64,000 bases of DNA from Doryteuthis pealeii (GCA_023376005.1 CM042163.1:1338671-1402670), one strand, 5' to 3'; positions 24,232 to 36,339 are shown, counted from the first letter of the stretch. Made by a program: numbers and translations. Notes: generated from the letters alone by a model not told the origin.

Positions 24232-24510
24232 AGATATATATCTGGGTCAAAATAACTGATGACGTTTGAATTTAAAGAAATTAAACGCAATTTAAGATTT
24301 AGCAGAAAAGTTATAAAAGTTCGGGTTCTTTTTGGAATTAGGTAATAGAAACAGTTTTTTTTTACCCAAAATGCACTCTTTTATTTTATTTTTTATTTAT
24401 TTTTTTTTTTTGTTTTTTTTCATTTTGTTTATTTTTTTTGTACCCATTAACCTCTTATTGAGAAACAAAAACTGCCTTGGCTAAATTAGGGATTAGAAAC
24501 AGTTTTTTTT

Positions 24511-24670
24511 TAAACCCAAAATGCACTCTTTTTCTTTTTTTTTTTTTTTTCTTTTTCTTTTTTCCTTTTTTTCTTCTTTTTTTTCCTTTTTTTCTTTTTA
24601 TTTCTTTTTTTTCTTCTTTTTTCTTTTCTTCTTTTTGTTTTTGTTTTTTTTTGTTTTTTTTTCTTTTTGT
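24511..24670 (+). repeat. T-rich low-complexity tract in a local duplication
   Basis: (T)nC runs. The borders 'acccaaaatgcactctttt' and 'gtacccattaacctcttatt' occur twice (24364-24460 and 24514-24690), so the tract lies in a ~150-base tandem duplication. Confidence 0.8.
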
Positions 24671-25246
24671 ACCCATTAACCTCTTATTCAGAAACAAAAC
24701 ACGGCCTTGGCTAAATTAGTGACAAAATCTTTTGAATGAACCAAAAAAAAAAAGATATTAATATCTGATTTGGTGTGAACCAATTTTGATTCCATCCTGA
24801 AGAATAATTGAAGCAGCTGATGCTTTTAATTTCTGTTGATGGACGACATAAATTCAGAAAAAGGTTTTTAAAACACGTGTCGTTCATTATTTCTGAGTGA
24901 CCTCAACTTTAGTTAAATAAAAAAGGAAGATTTACTAATTATTTTTGCCATAAAAAAGTCTTTAAAAAAAGTCTTTAAAAAAAGTTTTATAAAATGCTAA
25001 AACATCAAATTGACCATACATAATGAATAAGTACATTTGGATTTGTTTAAGGATTTAAAAACCCTATTTTCTTATTCACACAACTAACGAGGTGCAAGTC
25101 TTTGCTAGTTTTCGTAAGAGTTTTAATTAGTTATAAGTTCGAATTAAAATTCTTACCTTTTTCTAAAAATGAGCCATTCTGTGACAGATTGACATTCTTA
25201 ATATCAAATTTAACGCGATCTATGGAAGAAAGTATTCATTTTTCAC

Positions 25247-25287
<41 letters not shown>

Positions 25288-25330
25288 CCAACAAACCCGC
25301 ATACACATAACAAATAAGTAAAGGCAGTAT

Positions 25331-25379
<49 letters not shown>

Positions 25380-25984
25380 CTAGCAAATATATGCACCCTC
25401 CGGGTGCAAGTATTTTAGTTAAATTTTATAATAAAATATGATATTAAATTAGAAAGGCTAATGAAACTGAATAAGAATTCAGATAAAATTATTTGGAACA
25501 GAGGGGGTATGATTGAAAAATAGAACAACTTTGAAACTCTTCCATCATTTTCCGTTACTCCCGTCTTTCATTGGTAAATTTTCCTAATTAAACTGTTTAG
25601 TTAAAATAGGAAGTAAAGAATAATATTACAGTTATTTCTTCTTGTTAAGGGATTTCTTTTAAGATTTATTGAAGAGATGTTTGCTCATATTCAATAAGAT
25701 AAAACCAAACAATTAGAAATCAATAATACTAAGCATATATTTATTAAAATCAATTTTTTAAGATCAATATGCAAATTAGCCTTGCCATTCATACTGTAGA
25801 CCGCTATTTTGTTGTATATATAAATACAATTGCATGTTATTTGTATGTAGATATGGTCGACAGTGTAAGTAATGTAGAACAATTTTATTAAGAATTGAGA
25901 ATATGATGTAAATAACTAAAGGAATTGTGACTTGTATAGTAATATAGTTTCGGTTACAGACAGACAATCTCCATTATAATAAGA
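25380..25984 (-). mobile_element. Non-autonomous Helitron, family H1
   Basis: CTAG at 25380 directly after a (CA)n(TA)n tract, hairpin next to it, TC end at 25984 followed by (TA)n. A short internal deletion is present near 25890. Confidence 0.87.
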
Positions 25985-26019
25985 TATATATATATATATA
26001 TATATGCATGATGAATTAA

Positions 26020-26490
26020 ACAAAAGACACATCTCCTGTTTAACAATTTTATTTGTGATCTTTTCAAGTTTTCTGGCCAACTTTTTAATATTTGGGTGGA
26101 ATTCGTGGATTAGTCCACCAAACTTCAGGTCCCGAGTAGTCTTATATTAATGTGGAGGCTGGAAGGAGAAGAATTGATGGGAAAGGTGCACACATTCTGC
26201 ACAAAGAAAAAATAAACAAAATCTCCAAATACTAGAAGCTTTATACATAAAACAATACAAACCATCCTTAAACAAAATTAATTTTCAATGCAGTACACAC
26301 ATTTTAAAATGCCTATACCACGTTTCCCATCAATTCTTCTCCTTCCAGCCTCCACATTAATATAATTTGAAAAAACTGGAATACATCACCCCTGATGATG
26401 GCACTTCGAAGTGCCGAAAGTACTCGGGACCTGAACTTTGGTGGACTAATCCACGAATTCCACCCAAATATTAAAAAATTGGCCAATTAC
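26020..26490. repeat. Foldback element with long spacer
   Basis: Arms 'tattaatgtggaggctgga' and 'ttttaatatttgggtgg' recur inverted at 26330-26490. The spacer of ~170 bases is A-rich. The left arm lacks ~45 bases holding the hammerhead core found in the right arm. Confidence 0.75.
26386..26433 (+). ncRNA. Hammerhead-like ribozyme
   Basis: CCC (stem I), CTGATGA 26392-26398, extra T, stem II GGCACTTCGAAGTGCC, GAA, stem III AGTACT (palindrome), C, GGG (stem I). Lies in the right arm of the foldback at 26020-26490; the left arm keeps only the stem-I side ('caggtcccgagtag'). Confidence 0.55.
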
Positions 26491-26609
26491 TAAAAAGTAT
26501 AAATATAAATACACAACATATATTACTTCCTAGCCATTAGGCATGACATAAGCCCAGATGGGTTGATATGCCATTAAAATCAATAAACTAACCAAACCAA
26601 CCATCAATT

Positions 26610-26712
26610 TATGAGTAAATATTAGGGCAGACTGGACTCTTTAATCTTGGTTAGACAAGTAGTCTAAGAGAAGGAAAACTCTGAATTCCAACCTGTTAAA
26701 CTCCGCTTAGGG
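26610..26712 (+). mobile_element. SINE-B fragment (3' half)
   Basis: 'agggcagactggactcttta' through 'cctgttaaactccgctta' only. Confidence 0.65.
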
Positions 26713-26814
26713 TGGTTACTATTAGAATGTGCTCAGTCCTAATTAGTGATCTATTTCACAAATTGTAATTGTATCTGTCCTACCCAATAATACGTGTAAA
26801 TACTACATTGGTCA

Positions 26815-27225
26815 TTTTATACATATTTATTAAACTTAGCTTAAACAGAGCACTCGGTGAGGATCGAAGTCTAAAAAGAAGTAATGTTATGAAGGAAAAG
26901 TTTCCAAACAACTTCGCCTTGTTGAGACGTCGATTTTAGATAACCTCTTCTATGTGTCCTACCAAAAATAGATTTAGAGATCATAATGTTTATTCTATAG
27001 ATATTTATTAAGCTTAGAATGATCTGACACAAGGCCACGAATTCAGAGCACTCAGTGAGAAACGAAGTTTGCAACCAACTTCGCCTTGGTGAAAAGTCGA
27101 TTTTAAAATTAAAATCTTCTATCTCCCCTATCCAACCTGAGTCCTTTGTTTTATCAAAATGACTTGATTCAGCAATAAATGACCCGAAAAGTGTCGATAT
27201 GTCGTAAAACAAAAAACAACCAACC
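26815..27225. repeat. Decayed SINE-C pieces and an X/5S-type tail
   Basis: 'tttattaaacttagcttaa' and 'cagagcactcagtgagaaacg' recall SINE-C on the minus strand. 27165-27225 carries 'aataaatgacccgaaaagtg' and 'tcgatatgtcgtaaaac', the tail shared by X and the 5S SINE, on the plus strand. No gene. Confidence 0.5.
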
Positions 27226-27498
27226 TGTGCTACCCAATAATAAATGTAAAGGTCACATTGTTCAGTTTATATATTAGTCAATAAAAGATCCGGGTGTGGA
27301 GAAATACACCCCGATTTTTATCTTTCTTTTTATTTCAAAACGGGTATCAATCATTTGTTACGGGTGGGGGTATTTCGTATTGTTTTTCAAGGGTGGATGG
27401 ACGTGATTTTACTGATGAATCGGGTAGACAGATATAAAGTACCCAGGTTCTGGATGCGATTGCGACTAATTGCTTGGGTTGAATGACACCTGAAAAGG

Positions 27499-27550
<52 letters not shown>

Positions 27551-27885
27551 ATATCGTGTGAAAAATGAAAATGTCAGGTTGGAGACAGAAGAGAATTGAC
27601 TGAGAGTCGAAAAGGTTCAAGGCCGTGACTCAAATGTCTATAAATCTGGAACCGGACACGGGATCATCTGATAGGGATCAGGATATTGGCGACTCACACT
27701 CCCACCCACCCACCCCCTTCACTGAATTGCGGAGGCAGAAAATAAAGACGACCACTCTTACTTGGAAATTATCCAATTGTTCTCTAGGCATTTACTAAGC
27801 AAAGCCTAATCTATCACACGACCCGAATGGAGATAAATAGGAAGATTGTGTTGCGCCAATCTTCCAGTGTTTCAATGTGATATTT

Positions 27886-28053
27886 GGAAAAGATGAGTGC
27901 ACTTCGAAAATGCGGCGGGGGGAGAAAACGGCCAGCAAAAAAAACCTACATTAATCAGCTCTGTGAGGATACTGGGTGCTGTGCAGAGGACCTTCCAGGA
28001 GTCGTGACCCATAGAGACGGGTGGCAAGGAAGAGTCATGCTATCGGCATTACT

Positions 28054-28085
<32 letters not shown>

Positions 28086-28090
28086 TATAT
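27886..28090 (+). pseudogene. LINE RT C-terminal remnant with (GAT)n tail
   Basis: AKKTYINQLCEDTGCCAEDL and 'HRDGWQGRVM' continue into a (GAT)n run at 28057-28086. Only the last ~50 codons of the element remain. Confidence 0.68.
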
Positions 28091-28167
28091 GCAAAGGAGG
28101 CGCTCGCTACCAAACGGTTATCGTTAAAGAAAGTGGACTCAGCTAAAAGGGTTTAAATTCTGAACGA

Positions 28168-28216
28168 GACTGTTTACATTTTACATAGCGCTAATACCCT
28201 TGGGAAAGGTATGAAT
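28168..28216 (+). mobile_element. SINE-B fragment
   Basis: 'atagcgctaatacccttggg' and 'aaaggtatgaatcc' only. Confidence 0.6.
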
Positions 28217-28219
28217 CCA

Positions 28220-29699
28220 AATAAACTATATGTTGCATAGCGCCTTCTTCACTGGCACTAAATAATTATAATTTTGCATACCTCTTTCTTACTTCTTACT
28301 TCTGGTCGTATTTTCTTCTGGCCGGCTTTGCTATTCTGATCGTCTTTGGTATTTCTTCTAAGTCTTGACTTGGTCTGGAATCTTCTAGCGTCTGGAGTTG
28401 ACTTGGGGACTTCGGTCTGGTTTTCTGTTACTATGTTCTTGCTGGCTGGTCGTCATTTCTTAGTCTTGTTACCAAGACATTCATTAACCACAAGAACATA
28501 TTAATTATCCAAACTTTTATTTCCTTAACTATACATAATCCTCTAACTAACATAGCGTGCGTGAGTTCCAGTTTTAGGCAGGACCTAAAATGGCCGACTT
28601 CTCTGCCTGGCGTCTCACTGCAAACTGGCGATCGAACAGGTCCCATGTGACTTCACTTTTTTTGGCGGGCTTCTGTAATTTTCCATGGAAGGACCCGGCC
28701 ATGGTATGAAAAGGGTCATCCCCTCAGAATTACAGGGGATTGACAATAATCTTATGCAACCGCATAGATTATGTAACATATAAATGTCACTTATGTCCAT
28801 TATATATATGAATTGAAAATAGTTGCTTCGATGAATCACTGATTTGCTTATGAATGCACGATGCATAAAATATTGAAAAAAAATTCAATCATTATTATTA
28901 ATACACCCTTTGTTTTAGAGAGCCTGTGTCACCATTGACCTGTATGTGTGGGTCATTAACAGTAATCCAGCTATGATACTTGTACGTTTAACCTTGAATA
29001 AATTAAAGTTCAGGTTGCTGAAATTTTGTATTTTGTTAGGATAGATAGATACATAGATAGTTTTATAAAATAAAAATCTAACATATCAACCACACACATA
29101 TAACTTAACGACAAATCCAATTCCCCAACACATATAAACAAAAAAACAATTAAACAGAAACACACACACATATTCAGCTAACCAATCCTCAACAATCCAA
29201 CTTTCTAGACCAACACCTGTGGTACCACCATCCACCATTCTGACACTCCCCATCTAGTGAGAAGAAAATCCACTAACCACCCCCAACCACCCCTCTCCCT
29301 ACTGACGACCTTCCGTTTTCAGCATTTTGAGAATGTCCATCATTGAAGCAACTACTATATCCAAGTCCTGAAGATGGTCTAATTAAATTTAATTTAATTA
29401 AGAGAAACTTTGCATCGTCGACAATAAACATCTAGTTTCCATAACATCCTGTGTTTGTCTACCTTTCTCCACATACATAGATAGGCAAATTTGAATAAAC
29501 TGGGATAGATAGATAGATAGATAGTTGAATATGAATAAACTGCGTCACTAAGAAATAAAGGTTTTAACAGATGCGGGTTTAATAAATAATTACTTGGTGT
29601 TATTGATCTCTTATGTTATTGTTTTATTCTCCAACGTATTAAAATTAATCCTATGAATAATTTTATATAGAAATCAATTATAATAAAATAAGCATAATC
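28220..29699. other. No gene seen
   Basis: Low-complexity CT/TTG stretches (28280-28440), some TAGA repeats (29040-29070, 29500-29523) and unique AT-rich sequence. Confidence 0.5.
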
Positions 29700-29804
29700 T
29701 TTTTATGTGCATTATCTAATTTCATTAGTCTTTCTAATTTAATATATTTCATTCCATTAAAACTTAACTACTTACGCCCAGCAGAGGGCGTATATTCTTG
29801 CTAG
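29700..29804 (+). mobile_element. Helitron 3' end, related subfamily
   Basis: 'ttcattagtctttctaattt' as in H1, then a hairpin (cgcccagcagagggcg) and terminal CTAG at 29804. The 5' part is not recognisable. Confidence 0.6.
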
Positions 29805-29969
29805 ATGATATTAAGATTTCTTTCACTCATCTAGTTGCATTTTTGTAATAGAATCATCTTTAGAATAAAGATTTGGTTTCAAAAAAATTTCATTTACTGT
29901 TTTTGCTGCTATGATTGTGGCATGCAATTATTAAGACGAGTCAGTATATATAATTTTTGAAATGGGATA

Positions 29970-30054
29970 ATTCGTTAGTCTTTCTGATTTAGTATATTTC
30001 ATTACATTAAAACTGAAATACTTACGCCCGACGGAGGGTGTATATTCTTACTAG
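29970..30054 (+). mobile_element. Helitron 3' end, related subfamily
   Basis: 'gttagtctttctgatttag…' then hairpin cgcccgacggagggtg and CTAG at 30054. Second copy of the subfamily at 29700-29804. Confidence 0.6.
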
Positions 30055-30097
30055 TATTTACAATTAGGTGTTAGTTTTGTGGAGAGAAGATTTAGTT

Positions 30098-30698
30098 CCG
30101 CCCTGTCGGCTGGGTCGTTAGAATGCACCGACTGCACCTCTGCAGAGGGGTAAGACTCCCCCAATGGGTCCACCTGTTGGCCGTGGGTGGCGACCCGTGA
30201 TGCTTAAGGATAGAGCCCAGGTGGATGACCAGTTCATGACATGTAATACTCCACATTGGCCCTTTATTGGGCTAAGACGGGCGGTCGGAGAGGCCCCATC
30301 CGATCAATCGGCTGGTCACATGAAGCCCTAGCACCTATATGATTTTCCCAACCCTATTGCCCTTATGGCAAGCCCCCAACCCCTTTTTATCATATGGGTG
30401 CTAGAAGGCGGTGGCTGCAGGTCTATATGTCCTGGGAATGACGTTAAACTCTATCTGATGGTGAGGTTCCAGTTTTGGAGGTTTGGGGAATGTGGAGCAC
30501 CCCTTCATCACCATTGCTCCCTAGTCCACTCTGACCCGGAGTGGTAGTACCTGTTAGGGTCCCATCTATGGGTTAAATAGAAAAATGTATTTATAAAAAA
30601 ATTGTATTATCCATTAAGAATTGATTTATTTCAAAACTTTATCGCATTAAATGACCCACTGAGGTTGATATGCCGTAAAACAAAAAAAAAACAAAAAA
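30098..30698 (+). mobile_element. Family X retroposon (~600 bp), full length
   Basis: Begins ccgccctgtcggctgggtcg and ends ttgatatgccgtaaaac plus an A-rich tail. It is flanked by a 12-bp direct repeat (gaagatttagtt, 30086-30097 and 30699-30710), which shows LINE-type integration. No long frame. The origin of the 5' part is not recognised: I see no clear tRNA, 7SL or 5S promoter. The 3' 'taaatgaccc.ctgaggttgat' tail is shared with the 5S-derived SINE at 18500. Confidence 0.85.
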
Positions 30699-30825
30699 GA
30701 AGATTTAGTTGGCAGTTGAGATGGATAATCCAGCGGTTGTCAAGGATACAGGAAGAAAACTAGAGTCCACGTAATCCATATCCTGGTCCCTTACTCCCTC
30801 CCGCCCCTCTCTGTCTGTCTGCCTG

Positions 30826-30884
<59 letters not shown>

Positions 30885-31302
30885 TCTCTTCTCTCCCCTT
30901 CTCTCTCTAATTTGTTTCCGCTGAAAGAGGCCAACTAAGCTACAACCTTTGTCTACCGTCGAGAAATATAAATCCTCCATTTTATATGTCACCGACTGGT
31001 CATGAGTTGCTTGCTCCTCCTTGCATTCCAAGAAAGTGTTATCAACACCATCACCAGGTAACATTAGCCGGTCACCTGAGAAGCTCAATTTTCTGCAACG
31101 CTCCGAAGCCCATCGCCGAGTAACGACCTATCCACAACTTAGAACAAGTGACTGCCAATAATACTACCTGCTTTGTCTCGGTATCAGTGGTATCTTTTTT
31201 CCACAAAGATCACGAAGGTCCGTTGACTAGAAGACCATTCCCTTAACAAAACACGCTTTCAAGCCGATTATATCACACAATAAAAGCCAGGATTTCGAGT
31301 AT

Positions 31303-31570
31303 TGAATTTCAAAATGTGTCTTTACGCTTGAAATATTGGCGCAGTACAATCTTTATACTTATCTTATTTTACACGCAACCAGACAACGAAAATTGACAAA
31401 TCTTTACTTTTGTGCATATTCAAATTTACTTTTGTGCATATTCAAATTTTTTAAAACTCAATTTTAAATCATTAGATGTTGAATTTCAAAATATGTCTTT
31501 ACGGTTGAAATATTGGCGCAATACAATCTTTCTATTTATCTTATTTTATACGCAATCAGACTTCATCAAA
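31303..31570 (+). repeat. Two ~90-bp direct repeats
   Basis: 'gaaatattggcgca.tacaatc' and flanks occur at 31303-31400 and 31478-31570. A third, partial match ('ttggcgcaatacaatcttg') is at 21967. Confidence 0.7.
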
Positions 31571-31845
31571 AAGGGAACAAATGTTGACGTTTGTGCACAG
31601 TTCGCTTATTGTACACAAATCATTTAAAAATGTCAGGAAAATCCCAGAAGATCATGTGCACGATTGTCTATTCCAATAAGTGTGTGTGGGGGGGGGGGCT
31701 TCTCTAAATGAAATATCCAAATGCAAACTAAATTTCTATTTAATTTTTTGAAATCTTTTCAGAGAGTTGGGGAGATTACCGGAGACTTCATTTGCTTTTC
31801 AGCAAGAAGCACTATCTTACTATAGGTTAGGCAAGACCTCTAGAA

Positions 31846-32077
31846 TGGCTTATTGTCGGTATCAGCCGAACAGCAAGGGAGTCTATTACTTTTTCACTAG
31901 TGCTAGACCAGGGAGATTGTTTTTGCGTATGAAGAGTCACACCTACCGTCAGTCCCCAGTGCTTTACCACACAGCTTGAATTACCCAATATCATGCACCG
32001 AGTTGGCAGGGGCCGGTATCTAGCCCGGAAATTTGCGATTTCTATGTAAATGCTCTACCGAATGAACTAAACAGGCT
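31846..32077 (-). mobile_element. SINE-A, diverged
   Basis: Plus-strand 'gtcggtatcagccgaacagc' through 'tgctctaccgaatgaac' follows SINE-A order with many substitutions. Confidence 0.7.
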
Positions 32078-32087
32078 CCGAATGTGG

Positions 32088-32265
32088 GGATTTTTGTCCC
32101 CGGAAAAGCACTGTTTAAACCCTACGTTTTGTAAGAGAATAAACCGTATTTCGGCCGCAGTGAGGAGATGGGTGCTGCTTTTGAAGAAAGGAGACAAACG
32201 ACTTTTTATAGAACAAAATGTTTACTATACATGTAAAACATAAAACAAAGAGTTCAATGTGTTTG
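32088..32265 (+). repeat. Dispersed repeat, inverted copy at 40380-40535
   Basis: 'agcactgtttaaaccctacg', 'gcggccg/cggccgcagtgagg' and 'gaagaaaggagacaaacgac' recur in reverse complement at 40380-40535. No gene. Confidence 0.75.
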
Positions 32266-33124
32266 GTTGGTAAAAGATAGTTTAAGGAGAATTGAATGTA
32301 GTTAAAGGGTTGGTTGCAGATTTTTAAAAAGCCTGCGGAACTTAGCTGAAATCCTCGAGTTCTGTTCCTCGTGACCTGTTGAGCCCTGCAGAATTGGTTT
32401 TAGGTGTGCATTTGCCGCTCCAGCTTCTAACGAGGTGAGGGTTCCGATTCGTCGCGTCTGGGGGCTTTTAACGATATGGAACAAGCAACTCTTTCGAAGT
32501 ATAGATGGAGATTTTTTTTATCAGACCGTTAACTCTGAACGCCAGTGTCCAGACGCTCAGAACTTTTTATTTATTTATTTAATTTTGATTTAATTTAATT
32601 GTATTTAAATACCCCACAGGCTGCTGCTGGTGTCCGGTGAAACAGGATCAACATAATAAATTTTCACACTTACTATAGTTTACCATATATCTTTTTTTGT
32701 TTCTGTCTGTCATAGCATATTTCAATCAGCTGAGCATAAAACTTTTACCTCTCAATGATGTTTATTAACTTGTAAGTTGTCACTTCACAAAGACAGTTTA
32801 AAATCCCATCTGTAACGGTTGTTTTCTGTTAGTAATAATAATATTACAATTCTTTTCTTAAAGCGGCAGAAACAGTTAATTCGAGGAAAAAAAGACAAAA
32901 AAAAACAGATAGATAAAAAAATAAAATAAAAAAAACATAACAAAAAAACAACAAAAAAAAACAAATAAATACCCCCCCCCCCCCAAAAAAAAGACAACCC
33001 CCAAAATAAAGCCCGACGTTGTAAAACCTGAACAGTAATTCAAAAGGAGATGAATAAAAACCCGTTTCGCATAAATCTTGGCCTACACATAAAAAATTCT
33101 GTTTGTTATCATAGTCGCCAATTT

Positions 33125-33156
<32 letters not shown>

Positions 33157-33600
33157 TTTCTTTTCTTTCTTTATTTCAACGAAGAAAAGCGTGACACTGT
33201 GCGTGACGTGTGACGCCGAGTGCATGTAGCATGACGTAAGTCAGATACGGTTTGTCACCAACAAAATACTTTCTCAATTGGAACGTTTTTAGAGACGCTG
33301 TGTCTCTTCTATCCCTTTTACAACGAGGCGTCTCGTTTAGGAACGTAGATATGAAATAAATTATTATAAGTAGAACAATCCGGGCATTTTTTGAATAATG
33401 TTGAATTGTTTGGTGTGAGGTTGTAAAGAAACAAACACACAAAAAAAATGGCTGCCATGTCAATTATCACTGATATGACGCCTGCCATGAATTTAAGATA
33501 TAAAAACAAAATATATTGTTGGCAAACTTCAAAAACGGGATCTTGTGTTTGGGCGGAAAATAGCGTTGAGAATAGTTCATTGTTGATGTTTGTAGAATTA
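32266..33600. other. No gene seen
   Basis: Short frames only. Poly-A/C runs at 32880-33000 and the TTTC repeat. Confidence 0.5.
33124..33172 (+). repeat. (TTTC)n microsatellite
   Basis: About eleven units. Confidence 0.9.
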
Positions 33601-33606
33601 TACATA

Positions 33607-33757
33607 CTAGCTAATATATGCACCCCCCGTAGGGTGCAAGTATTTAAGTTTTAATGTAATGAACTATTATATTAAATTAGAAAGGCTAATGAAACTAAAT
33701 AAGAAGGCAGATAAAAAGATTTGAAACAGAGGGGGGTATAATCGAAAAATAGATCAG
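33607..33757 (-). mobile_element. Truncated Helitron H1, 3' part only
   Basis: CTAG at 33607, hairpin caccccccgtagggtg, and about 150 bases colinear with the family; the match stops near 33757 in a T/C-rich stretch. Confidence 0.8.
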
Positions 33758-33984
33758 CTGCTTCCGTTTTCCTTTTTTCTTTTATCTATTTCTTCATCTT
33801 CTCCCTGCTTCTTGACCGGAAGACCTCTCTTCCGTTCTCCCTTTTTTTTAATTTATATTTTTATCTTTCTCTTTGTCTTTTGACCTGAAGAGGAATCTTC
33901 CGTTGCAAATTATGCAACACAGTTCTGGAGATCTGAGGAGTATGGAGTATCTCTTCATTGGTATTATTATAAGGCTCTCAAGTA

Positions 33985-34272
33985 GGAAGCGCGTGGTGTA
34001 ATGGTTAAAGTCATGGGAAATGGACTCGTCGCCCCGAGTTCAAATCCTGGACGTGGCAATTGCATTTCACTTAGCGCTAACATCCTTGGGAAAGGTATGA
34101 ATCCTACTCTCCCTCCAGCTATGGATAGATAGCAGGGCAGACTGGGTTCTTTAACCATGGCTAGGTAACCAGTCTAGGAGAAGGAAAACTCTGATTTCAA
34201 ACCTGTTAAACTCCGCTTAAGAAATTGACCTTGTGTCGTATCCTGCTCGTGCGGAGGAGTTGGTAAATATAT
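33985..34272 (+). mobile_element. SINE-B with target-site duplication
   Basis: Full length, bracketed by ATAAGGCTCTCA at 33970-33981 and 34273-34284. This is the best copy for a consensus. Confidence 0.88.
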
Positions 34273-34332
34273 ATAAGGCTCTCATGTCGGAATGGAGTGA
34301 TGACGTGTTGATAGTAAAAAATAATTGTATAC

Positions 34333-34575
34333 TTAACTCATCACCTGTACTACGTGGAGAGGCTCCTGGGCTGATGTTGAGTTGACAGGCAATTCTATGA
34401 TGTTTGGAGTCTGGAAACCAACTTGGGTTTGCTGGGGGACATCTTGCCTTGTTTCATTTATAGTTTTTAGTAATAACACAAGGCCACTTCTTTTTCTCAT
34501 GAGATTCTTTATTTTCCCCCAGCTCACAACTGCCGAATGAGAGCCACGTCTCACCCTGTCAACGCATAGTTCCAA
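34333..34575 (-). CDS. Short frame, unknown (doubtful)
   Basis: An 80-residue frame of ordinary, mixed composition (starts MELCVDRVRRGSHSAVVSWG), unlike the low-complexity frames elsewhere. I recognise no domain. It lies between SINE-B and a (CT)n tract, with no intron or promoter evidence. It could be a decayed transposon frame or chance. Confidence 0.12.
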   Translation of the reverse strand: MELCVDRVRRGSHSAVVSWGKIKNLMRKRSGLVLLLKTINETRQDVPQQTQVGFQTPNIIELPVNSTSAQEPLHVVQVMS

Positions 34576-34590
34576 AACATCCTAACTTTC

Positions 34591-34662
<72 letters not shown>
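34591..34662 (+). repeat. (CT)n microsatellite, ~72 bases
   Basis: Pure TC run. A similar but interrupted run lies at 30820-30905. Confidence 0.93.
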
Positions 34663-34666
<4 letters not shown>

Positions 34667-34758
34667 GTGACACACTCAAGAAGTCTTCTGAATGTCCACC
34701 GGTCATGCTGACTCGTTTTTTGTATGTTTTTCATAACTGAAAATAACTTTTCCTTAAT

Positions 34759-35349
34759 TGGTTTGGTTTGGTTTATTTTGTTTTACGACATATCGACCTC
34801 GGTGGGTCATTTAATGCCAACAAAGTTGTTAAATAAATTCATTCTTAATGCATAATACAATTTTGTTTGTCAACTCATGTTTTTCTATTTAACCCATAGA
34901 TGGGACCCTAACAGGTACTACCACTCCGGGTCAGAGTGGACCAGGGAGCAATGGTGATGAAGGAGTGCTCCACATTCTCCAAACCTCCAAAATTGGAACC
35001 TCGCCATCAGATAGAGTTTAACGTCATTCCCAGGACATGTAGACCCTCAGTCACCGCCTTCTAGCACCCATATTATAAAAAGGGGTTGTGGCTTGCCAGA
35101 AAGGCAATAGGGTTGGGAAAATCATATAGGTGCTAGGGCTTGACGTGACCAGCCGATTGATCGACCGCCCGTCTAGCCCAAGATAGGGCCAAAGTGGAGT
35201 ATTGCAAGTCATGGACTGCTCATCCACCTGGGCTCTATCCTTAAGCATCACGCGTCGCCACCCACGACCAACAGGTGGCTCCATTGGTGGAGTCTTATCT
35301 CTCTGCAGAGGTGCAGTCGGTGCATTCTAATGCCCCAGCCGACAGGGCG
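34759..35349 (-). mobile_element. Family X retroposon
   Basis: Full-length minus-strand copy with an 11-bp target duplication TTTTCCTTAAT at 34748-34758 and 35350-35360. The tail is tttggtttggtt-like on the plus strand. Confidence 0.87.
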
Positions 35350-35559
35350 TTTTCCTTAATATACTACCGGTTTGTAGTGTGCTACAAAGCGATTATTTAA
35401 GATGCGCTGCAACCCGTGACTAAATTCAAACCGATAATAACAATTAACTTAATCATTGATATTTTAGACTGTCCGGTTTCTGGATGTCATTTCAAACCGG
35501 TCTCGATTGCAGGTTGCACGAAATCACCTGGTAGATGACATGTAGCCTAATTAGGTTTC

Positions 35560-35667
35560 TTTTTCTAATGGCATATAAATATATTTTTTTAATTGCTTTT
35601 ATGTAAATATATGAAACGTTGTAACGATTAAATTATCATACTGTGGTATATCCACAGGTCCTGCTAG
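35560..35667 (+). mobile_element. 3' end of a second Helitron-like family (H2)
   Basis: A CTGTGG-TATAT-CCACAG hairpin lies six bases before CTAG (35664-35667), followed by T. Shares 'gaaacgttgtaa' and 'catact.tggtatat' with 14040-14090. The 5' limit is unknown. Confidence 0.5.
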
Positions 35668-35809
35668 TTTAATGAATTAGAATTATCACCTTTAAAATTA
35701 TGCCGTCTTCGTTGCAAGTTGTTTTTTATCCCCAAAATAATTATTTTAAACGTGAATAAATTATCGATGATTTGATCATGATTTTAGAAGTTTTTATTTT
35801 TATTATAGG

Positions 35810-36029
35810 TGATATACCCTATAGACTATAGTGGAATGGGCCGACGGTTACTATAAGTAACAGGAACAATTATGGCTTGAGAGTAAGCTAATGCGAGTCA
35901 GCTCGTAACTCTATTTGTCGGACGCAATTCCCACTTTTCCTTACTGTAATTGTCTACTCTTTTGTTAATACATTTTCCTACATTTGTTACCCGTCGTTTT
36001 GTCTTATTTTGACCCCTTGAAACCCCACA
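35810..36029 (+). mobile_element. Possible solo LTR
   Basis: Block starting TGATATACC and ending CCCCACA, flanked by ATAGG (35805-35809) and ATAGT (36030-36034), a 4 of 5 match. Shares 'tgtcttatttt.accc' near its end with the solo LTR at 23621. Less certain than that one. Confidence 0.35.
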
Positions 36030-36339
36030 ATAGTTTTAAGGATGGTCAAGATCAGTTCTGTCCAACACTTGACCCACGTTGGTGAGTCACCGTGATGTAA
36101 TGGTTAATGTGCTGGACTGCAAAATCGTAGTAAACTAGTCGCGTTATTTTGTTCCTTTTCGGACTAATCCTCATTTGTGGGTTATTTAATTCCAACGCCA
36201 TCCTTGTAGAAGAACAGTTGTGGCATTATTAAACCCATAGCTGGAGAATAGAGTGGTTCATACTTTTCCCAAAGGTATTAGTCCGAACTTGTCACTGTAA
36301 CTTGTTAGTGAGATTGGATTTAGCGACAATTCTTCCAGG

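Noticed and set aside
29376..29412. Hammerhead-like CTGAAGA…GAAAC
   Set aside because: Stem II is offset by three bases and the sequence after GAA is not self-complementary.
30705..31088. 127-residue minus frame with ERERE stretch
   Set aside because: The middle is a CT microsatellite. The ends show no domain, and the start region overlaps the X target duplication.
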